A model generated the notes under the pieces. It did no database searches. It was not told the origin of the DNA and saw nothing but the letters and a program-made list of their open reading frames with translations. Shown one piece after another: positions 59,037 through 64,000 of a stretch of 64,000 nt of DNA. This DNA comes from Cryobacterium sp. PH31-O1 (GTDB taxonomy: Bacteria; Actinomycetota; Actinomycetes; Actinomycetales; Microbacteriaceae). The position numbers and the translations under genes were made by a program. The stretch lies in contig NZ_JASITB010000001.1 in the NCBI RefSeq assembly GCF_030063455.1, positions 186,001-250,000 on the forward strand. Direction: 5' to 3'. The stretch's first letter is position 1. Each line of letters starts with the position of its first letter.

Positions 59037-59121
59037 GTCCGGGTGGCGGAATTGGTAGACGCGCTGGCTTGAGGTGCCAGTGCCCGTTAAGGGCGTGTGG
59101 GTTCAATTCCCATCTCGGACA
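59037..59121 (+). tRNA. tRNA-Leu (anticodon GAG)
   Basis: An 85-base class II tRNA. Acceptor stem GTCCGGG pairs with CTCGGAC (one G-T), D-arm GGCGGAATTGGTAGACGC, anticodon stem CTGGC/GCCAG around TTGAGGT giving GAG at 59071-59073, a variable arm TGCCCGTTAAGGGCGTGT, and T-arm GTGGGTTCAATTCCCAT. The discriminator is A and CCA is not encoded. Confidence 0.97.
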
Positions 59122-59167
59122 CGGAGATTTCTTTCGGGAGATCAACGAGGACTGGTTGAGACAGTTC

Positions 59168-59198
59168 ACAAGGCCGGATCCCATGGATCCGGCCTTGT
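59168..59198. terminator. Strong hairpin after tRNA-Leu
   Basis: ACAAGGCCGGATCC (59168-59181) and GGATCCGGCCTTGT (59185-59198) make a perfect 14-bp stem with a three-base loop, followed by CTCGTT. It lies between the tRNA and the convergent ABC permease and can serve both. A T-rich stretch (59228-59250) follows. Confidence 0.8.
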
Positions 59199-59260
59199 CT
59201 CGTTATCGCTGTATATTCTCAAGATTGTGTCTTTTTCGCGATGTTTTTTTCGGGGGCGAT

Positions 59261-60133
59261 TTAGGACAGGATGTCCTTGGTCACGAACCGGCTGTAGGCC
59301 AACGCGCCGAACACGGCCAGGTAGCCCACCTGCACGATGGCGTTTTGGCCGAACGAGCCCAGGTCGAGGGGCTGACGGAGCAGGTCGGCGAAGCCGAGCC
59401 AATAATGGCTGAACAGCCACGGATGCAGCCAGGACAGCTGCGGAATGACATCGAGGATCTGGGCGACAACCGAGACCACGATCGTCGCCGCCATGGCGCC
59501 CACGGGAACGTCGGTGAGCGTGGAGATGAACAGCCCGATCATCGCCAGGCCCAGCAGCGAGACGGTGACATAGGCGGCCACCAACAGCGATCGCAGCAGT
59601 GATTCGGCCACGCTGATGGTGTCGCCAGACAACAGGGTGACCGGGCCGACCGGGAACAGGGCGGCTCCGATGAGCGCTCCGGAGAGGGTGAGCGTCAACG
59701 TCGCCACGAGGCAAAACAATGCCGCACCGGCGTACTTCACCAGCAGCAGCCGCACCCGACCGGCCGGCGCCACCAAGAGGTAGCGCAGGGTGCCGAGGCC
59801 GGCCTCTCCGGCGATCGTGTCTCCGGCGACCACGCCCACGGTGAGGGGCAGAAACAGGGGTATGGCGACGACCATAGCGGTGAAGCCTACGAACAGGCCG
59901 TTCTGAGTCACCCGATCGAGAAAGGGCGGCCCCTCCCCCGGGTTCAGCGTCGACGACGACAACCGCACCGCGACGGCGAGCAGGACCGGGATCAGTGCAA
60001 CGGCGACGAGCATGGCCCAGGTGCGACGACGACGAAACAGCACGGCAATTTCGGATCCGAGCAGGTCCCAGCCGCCCCCGCGGCGGGCGGGGATGGCTGC
60101 GCTTTCCGGCGTCAGAACGTCACTGGACGACAT
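59261..60133 (-). CDS. ABC-2 type transporter permease
   Basis: A 290-residue membrane protein with about six helices after a cytoplasmic N-terminus, the ABC-2 permease layout; the segment GDTIAGEAGLGTLRYLLVAPAGR is the conserved cytoplasmic loop that meets the ATPase (shown as GEAGLGTLRYLL). Overlaps the ATPase gene by 14 bases. Part of an apparent three-gene unit with the ATPase and the LolA-like protein. Confidence 0.88.
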   Translation of the reverse strand: MSSSDVLTPESAAIPARRGGGWDLLGSEIAVLFRRRRTWAMLVAVALIPVLLAVAVRLSSSTLNPGEGPPFLDRVTQNGLFVGFTAMVVAIPLFLPLTVGVVAGDTIAGEAGLGTLRYLLVAPAGRVRLLLVKYAGAALFCLVATLTLTLSGALIGAALFPVGPVTLLSGDTISVAESLLRSLLVAAYVTVSLLGLAMIGLFISTLTDVPVGAMAATIVVSVVAQILDVIPQLSWLHPWLFSHYWLGFADLLRQPLDLGSFGQNAIVQVGYLAVFGALAYSRFVTKDILS

Positions 60134-61088
60134 CGAAACCCTCCCCGGTCAAGGCGACGAAGCGTTCTTCGAGGCTCGGCTCCTCGATGCTGAAACCACG
60201 GATGCGAACCCCACCGGCGACGAGGGCCGTCACGATGGCCTCCGCCTGCCAGTGGGAGCCACGAAGCGGCGCGACCACGTCCGAATCGGCACGGTCATTG
60301 GGAGCGGGGGTTGGCTCCAGCCCGAGGTGGGTAAGCACGCGGACCGCACCGGCGGCATCCGGGGTGCGCACGCGCACCCGGGTGTCCCCGACCTGCCGCA
60401 GCGCCGCCAGGGTGCCCTGGGCGACGATCCTGCCCGCGCTCATCACGGCGGCGTGGGTGCAAATCTGCTCCACTTCGGCGAGCAGGTGGCTGGACACGAA
60501 CACGGTCGTTCCCTCCGCCGCCAGGGAACGCACGAGAGTGCGCACCTCTCGGGTGCCCTGCGGATCAAGGCCGTTCGTGGGCTCATCGAGGACCAGCAGC
60601 TGCCGTGGGAGCAGCAGTGCGTTGGCGATGCCAAGTCGCTGCTTCATGCCGAGCGAATACGCGTGCACCTTCTTGTCGGCCGCGTGGGAGAGCCCGACCC
60701 GTTCGAGGGCGAACTGCACCCGGGCGCCGCGGGTGCTCCGCGGCGCATGTCGGTCGGCGGTATCGAGTCGGCGCAGGTTGGCCGCGCCGGAGAGAAAGGG
60801 ATAGAAGGCCGGCCCTTCAACGAGGGCGCCGACCCGGGGAAGCACGTCGTGGAGTCGGCCCGGCATGCTGTGGCCCAGCACGGAAATCGTGCCGCTCGTG
60901 GCCTGGGTGAGTGCGAGCAGCATGCGAATCGTCGTGGTCTTGCCCGAACCGTTGGGGCCGAGAAAACCGAAGACGGAGCCACGGGGAACCGCGAGGTCTA
61001 TGTTGTCCACAGCGGTCTGCCTGCCGAACCGTTTGGTCAGACCCCGACTCTCGATGGCAAGGTCCCGCTCCGGGGCAGCGCTGGTCAC
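60120..61088 (-). CDS. ABC transporter ATP-binding protein
   Basis: A 322-residue ATPase with Walker A GPNGSGKTTTIRML, signature YSLGMKQRLGIANALL, Walker B LLVLDEPTNGLD and the switch histidine in VFVSSHLLAEVE, followed by a C-terminal extension of about 90 residues typical of DrrA-type drug/lipid exporters. Pairs with the permease that overlaps it. Substrate unknown. Confidence 0.92.
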   Translation of the reverse strand: MTSAAPERDLAIESRGLTKRFGRQTAVDNIDLAVPRGSVFGFLGPNGSGKTTTIRMLLALTQATSGTISVLGHSMPGRLHDVLPRVGALVEGPAFYPFLSGAANLRRLDTADRHAPRSTRGARVQFALERVGLSHAADKKVHAYSLGMKQRLGIANALLLPRQLLVLDEPTNGLDPQGTREVRTLVRSLAAEGTTVFVSSHLLAEVEQICTHAAVMSAGRIVAQGTLAALRQVGDTRVRVRTPDAAGAVRVLTHLGLEPTPAPNDRADSDVVAPLRGSHWQAEAIVTALVAGGVRIRGFSIEEPSLEERFVALTGEGFDVVQ

Positions 61089-61131
61089 AGCGTGGTGTAA
61101 GTAACTTTGGTGACCAGCATCGCTGGAGAAA

Positions 61132-62271
61132 TCACTCGGCGGCTGCCTGGAGTCGGGCGAGAGGGACCGCGCCGGCTAAGACGCGACCATCACTAGCTAG
61201 GAACACCGTGAGAAGGGACGTTGTCAGGGCGCGCCCTCCGGCAACGGACGTCGTCAGCTGGTCGAACATGGGGTTGTCACCCAGTTCGGCCGGTACCGCG
61301 GCTGCTGGCACTTCGATGATGCTGGACCAGCCGGTTCCGGTGATGATGGGAACCGCACCCGCCGCTGCACTGTGGTCACCGGGGTGTTTGACCGCACCAT
61401 TCCCGGCAGCGCTGTCGGACATCTCCGGAACGATTTGTTCCGTCACCGTAGCCCCCGCTGGTGGCACGAAGTCGAACAGTGCAGGATCCGGAACCGCGAA
61501 GTCGATGGCGGTGAAACCGACCTGCAGGGCCGGTGTGCTTTGCCCCTCCGCCAGCACGGTCACCTGCAACGGCAGGCCGGTCTCGGCGTCCACCGCGATC
61601 GACACGGAGGCGACGAGGGTATCCGTTGCCTGCGGTGTCAGCACCAGCTGGTACACGCTGCGCCCGGCCACTCGGGCGTCGGTGCCGACCGAGACCGTCG
61701 TACTCGGTTCGAGATCGTTCAAGAAGCGCTCGGCGAGCTGGGACGGTGTGGACAGGTCGGTGGGCAGCTGCGACTTGAGTTCGCCCAGTTTCGCCTCGGC
61801 GGTTGCGGAGACGTCTGGCGGGACGCTTAGGTGGGTCGATTCGTTACTGCTCGAGTCGTACAGCCAGACATCGCTGCCGTTATGAATCACGTCGCGTTCG
61901 GCCATGCGGTCCTTGATCTGCACACGCGACTGATTTTCGCCTCCGACGTACACCCGAAAATCGTGCGAACCGCTGAGTAGTTCCAGGGCCGTTGTCAGCG
62001 CCCCGGCCGCTGACGCTGTCGACGATTCGGTGGCGGCGCCCCCTCCCATGCCCCCGAGTTCGAGGGACGGAAGCCCCAGATCAGCGGACTGGGTGACCGT
62101 TCCGGAGAAGGTGGACATGGCGCTGTCGTTCACGAGCAGCAGCACTTGCTCTGGAGTTCTATCGGGCAGGTCGACGGCAGCGCCGGCTTGGAGCGGCACG
62201 GCGATGACGGCGGCGACAACAACGGCCGGCACGATGACGGCGGGGAGCCAGCGGAGAGAATTGTGAGACAT
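61132..62271 (-). CDS. Exported LolA-like lipoprotein-carrier domain protein
   Basis: A 379-residue exported protein with a signal sequence (LPAVIVPAVVVAAVIAVPLQAGAA) and a LolA/LppX/RseB-like fold: strands such as FSGTVTQSADLGL, DFRVYVGGENQSRVQI, DVWLYDSSSNES, and GRSVYQLVLTPQ, ETGLPLQVTVL. The fold binds lipids or acyl chains in other proteins. Start at ATG 62271 with GAGG upstream. It lies 43 bp upstream of the ABC ATPase on the same strand, so it may hand a hydrophobic substrate to, or receive it from, that exporter. The partner is inferred from position. Confidence 0.82.
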   Translation of the reverse strand: MSHNSLRWLPAVIVPAVVVAAVIAVPLQAGAAVDLPDRTPEQVLLLVNDSAMSTFSGTVTQSADLGLPSLELGGMGGGAATESSTASAAGALTTALELLSGSHDFRVYVGGENQSRVQIKDRMAERDVIHNGSDVWLYDSSSNESTHLSVPPDVSATAEAKLGELKSQLPTDLSTPSQLAERFLNDLEPSTTVSVGTDARVAGRSVYQLVLTPQATDTLVASVSIAVDAETGLPLQVTVLAEGQSTPALQVGFTAIDFAVPDPALFDFVPPAGATVTEQIVPEMSDSAAGNGAVKHPGDHSAAAGAVPIITGTGWSSIIEVPAAAVPAELGDNPMFDQLTTSVAGGRALTTSLLTVFLASDGRVLAGAVPLARLQAAAE

Positions 62272-62375
62272 GATCAACGACCTCGTGCATTCGGATTCAT
62301 ACCCGGATCGTACGCCCCAAGCATGCCTGAAGGCTGCTCGATCAGCGTATTTACAGGTGCGCGTACGACGGGAGG

Positions 62376-62756
62376 TCAGACCGATTCGATCGGGGTCGGC
62401 GCGTCGTCGGTGATGCCGATGAACTGGCTGCCGATGCCGTCGCACTCGGTGCGGCCAAAACCGGCGGCGGGTGCGGGCAGCTCATCGAAACCGTGGTTGG
62501 AGCAACTGATGTAGGTGAACACCGGCCACCATTTCTTCGGGCGGACGGCTTCGGTGTAGCCACAAATCGTGCAGGTGAGCTGCACCCAAACTGGCTTCTT
62601 GCCGGTGCGATTGGCGCGCGATTGCACCAGCCAGGCCGGCGGTTCAGCCTCGAGTTTGGCAAGCTGGCCCTCGCTCAGGCGAGAGGGAATGCCGTGGCGA
62701 GCCGCCATCTCCAAGGGAATATCCAGGCGCAGTGCTACTTCTCGTCGCGTAATCAT
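62376..62756 (-). CDS. Conserved small cysteine-containing protein, function unknown
   Basis: A 126-residue protein that begins MITRREVALRLDIPLEMAAR, a short helix-turn-helix-like start, then EAEPPAWLVQSRANRTG, a CTICGY pair, the aromatic RPKKWWPVFTYISCSNHG with a second Cys/His pair, and DGIGSQFIGITDD. The CxxC...CxxH spacing suggests a zinc ribbon. I do not recognise a named family. No ribosome site is seen; the message may be leaderless. Divergent from the unexplained stretch to its right. Confidence 0.7.
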   Translation of the reverse strand: MITRREVALRLDIPLEMAARHGIPSRLSEGQLAKLEAEPPAWLVQSRANRTGKKPVWVQLTCTICGYTEAVRPKKWWPVFTYISCSNHGFDELPAPAAGFGRTECDGIGSQFIGITDDAPTPIESV

Positions 62757-63307
62757 CACAGGCAACGATAGGCGCTTGTGCCTACGGGTGCAGCATCCGC
62801 TTGTCGTCACCGGCTGATTGCGCGCGGGGCGCTGTGTGGTTTGCGATCCGGCAAGACGGCATGGGTGAGGTGGTCGTCGACCGAACCCGTGCACTGCCGT
62901 CGGCGGTCATCGACGGTGCAACACGGCCTCGGCGTGCGATTCAACGAGCTCGAATTAGCGGATGCCTCCGGTGAGATTCCGTTTCGGTTGGACGCCACGA
63001 CTATTTCGAACGATCTCGAATCGGTCACCCTCAACAAGGACCACGCAGCGAAGCGCGCGCTGGCCTGCTTCGCGCAGCGCAGACCGCAGCCCCGGCTGTG
63101 GCGCTCAGTGGGCGATTCCCGCAGCGATTATCGTACGGCTGACCACCTGCACGACGCCGGTTACGGCGTCTCCCCGTGGATGTGCGCCCTCCGACGGAAT
63201 TCTGGACCGACCGTATCCGGTCGTTGTGATCGCGATCAGATCCACGATGAGGCCGGGGCGACGTTCCTGCGTCATTGGGTCGAAAAGCTGGCGCTGCCCG
63301 TCACCAG
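62757..63307. other. Stretch without an assignable gene; possible decayed plus-strand gene
   Basis: About 550 bp. On the plus strand, coding-like pieces appear in different frames: VWFAIRQDGMGEVVVDRT (from about 62835), RFNELELADASGEIPFRLDA continuing to SVTLNKDHAAKRA (62938-63070), and VDVRPPTEFWTDRI (about 63177-63218), broken by shifts and stops. No single intact frame has a convincing start and I recognise no family. It may be a pseudogene or just GC-rich noise between two minus-strand genes. Confidence 0.35.
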
Positions 63308-64000
63308 CTATGTGGTCACGAAGCGGATGCCATTCTGGAGGGTACTGCGCAGCTCGAAGACTTTCTCGAAGCTGCCGCGTTCCATACCAACCAGGCCGTC
63401 GCGGAGTACGCCGACCAGACGCGACCGCGGGATGGCGATGATCATTGGGCGGCGGCCGCGTTTTGGCAGTGACACGGCTTCATCGAGCGCCCCGTCCGGC
63501 AGGACCACGATGAGGGCGGTGAACCGCACTTTCAGAGCGCGGGTGAGGGAGCGCGCGGCATCTTCAAACTGGTGAATCGGGCGATCCTCTTCGGGCAGCT
63601 CGTCGCCGACCAGTTCGCCGCGGCGCAGTTGCATCGGTGATCCCCAGTCCTCGGAGAGCACGCCAAACAGCCCGGCCGGGCCGAGGATTATGTGGTCGAG
63701 TTTGTCGGTCTGGCCGCCGGTGTCGATGTCGTGCCAGGCGGTGAATCCGATTCCCAGGTTGGCCACCAGCTGCGCCGTTGCCTCCTCGGCGAGAGCTTTG
63801 GCGAGGCAGTGGCGTACGAGTTTGGGGGCGCTGCGAATGAGGGCAGGGGCGTATGGGTCATCGATGACCGTGCCGCGGCCGGCCCATTCCCGCACTAGAT
63901 CGAGGTATCTCAGCCGCGCCTGGCCGCCAGGGTGGCCGTGCATGCGGGTTTTCAGGCTGGATTTCGTGGCGGGACCGCGGGCGGAGGGGGCGGCGTAGGC
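63308..64000 (-). CDS. NERD (nuclease-related) domain protein, 5' end may lie outside the window
   Basis: The frame encodes HCLAKALAEEATAQLVANLG, then WHDIDTGGQTDKLDHIILGPAGLFGV, the pattern of the NERD domain (related to restriction-like nucleases, with the substrate-handling Asp/His of DHI), and a helical C-terminus. The first ATG inside the window is at 63943 (211 residues), but the frame stays open to base 64000, so the true start may lie beyond. Function of stand-alone NERD proteins is unclear; some are linked to DNA processing or defence. Confidence 0.75.
   Translation of the reverse strand, partial: AYAAPSARGPATKSSLKTRMHGHPGGQARLRYLDLVREWAGRGTVIDDPYAPALIRSAPKLVRHCLAKALAEEATAQLVANLGIGFTAWHDIDTGGQTDKLDHIILGPAGLFGVLSEDWGSPMQLRRGELVGDELPEEDRPIHQFEDAARSLTRALKVRFTALIVVLPDGALDEAVSLPKRGRRPMIIAIPRSRLVGVLRDGLVGMERGSFEKVFELRSTLQNGIRFVTT

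Noticed and set aside
59037-59198. tRNA-Leu plus perfect hairpin as a phage or island attachment site
   Set aside because: No integrase, no repeated 3' tRNA fragment and only ordinary genes follow; the hairpin is explained as a terminator.
62778-63575. A 265-codon plus-strand gene
   Set aside because: The 3' half lies opposite the NERD gene and reads as its shadow, the start is not supported, and coding-like parts change frame. Kept only as an unexplained stretch.

Overview
The window reads as chromosomal DNA of a GC-rich actinobacterium, most likely Microbacteriaceae (Cryobacterium/Leifsonia-like; this placement is inference from gene content and order). Supporting markers are mycothiol biosynthesis (mshC), the RNA-polymerase factor RbpA, a PafBC regulator, a diheme QcrC-type bc1 / aa3 respiratory chain with actinobacterial CtaF, a ParE/ParC-type topoisomerase pair, DUF3043 and HelY. 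Genes are dense, with short spacers, ATGA-type overlaps and GTG starts. I see no insertion sequence, prophage or CRISPR array.

Layout. 1-5.3 kb: the tail of a membrane-anchored protein, then the leftward unit pepA-lpdA-sucB (aminopeptidase and the E3/E2 parts of 2-oxoacid dehydrogenases). 5.4-11.3 kb: PAC2 protein, MFS carrier, principal sigma factor sigA, then a MurT/GatD-like pair. 11.4-20.4 kb: small zinc protein, convergent parE and parC, a phosphodiesterase, DUF3043, an M20 peptidase, erpA. 20.6-28.9 kb: respiratory supercomplex genes ctaC-ctaD-ctaF (rightward) and ctaE-qcrC-qcrA-qcrB (leftward) around an RlmA-type methyltransferase. 29-35.5 kb: trpD, then glycerol/dihydroxyacetone use (glpF-glpK leftward, dhaK-dhaL-dhaM rightward). 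35.5-40.8 kb: an accessory, partly decayed stretch with relics of a PPOX-type gene and a MocR/PdxR regulator, a BASS transporter, a UvrA-like ATPase and an SDR. 41-43.7 kb: nfeD-SPFH-GDPD and rbpA. 43.8-54.2 kb: a long leftward series HAD-trmI-FKBP-pafBC-small protein-tatA-tatC-helY-lnt. 54.3-64 kb: PAC2, mshC, uppP, M20 peptidase, tRNA-Leu(GAG), an ABC exporter with a LolA-like exported protein, a small cysteine protein, an unexplained stretch, and a NERD-domain gene running to the window end.

The most interesting signal is the MurT/GatD-like pair. GatD normally strips ammonia from glutamine and MurT activates the alpha-carboxyl of D-Glu in lipid II. Here the GatD homologue has glycine where the nucleophilic cysteine belongs, and the MurT homologue has no zinc ribbon. 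Microbacteriaceae have group B peptidoglycan, in which that same alpha-carboxyl carries the cross-bridge, so a repurposed pair that attaches a bridge amino acid instead of ammonia is a testable idea. A second point is the trmI...pafBC-tatA-tatC-helY neighbourhood: the Pup-proteasome genes found between trmI and pafBC in relatives are absent and only an FKBP lipoprotein lies there.
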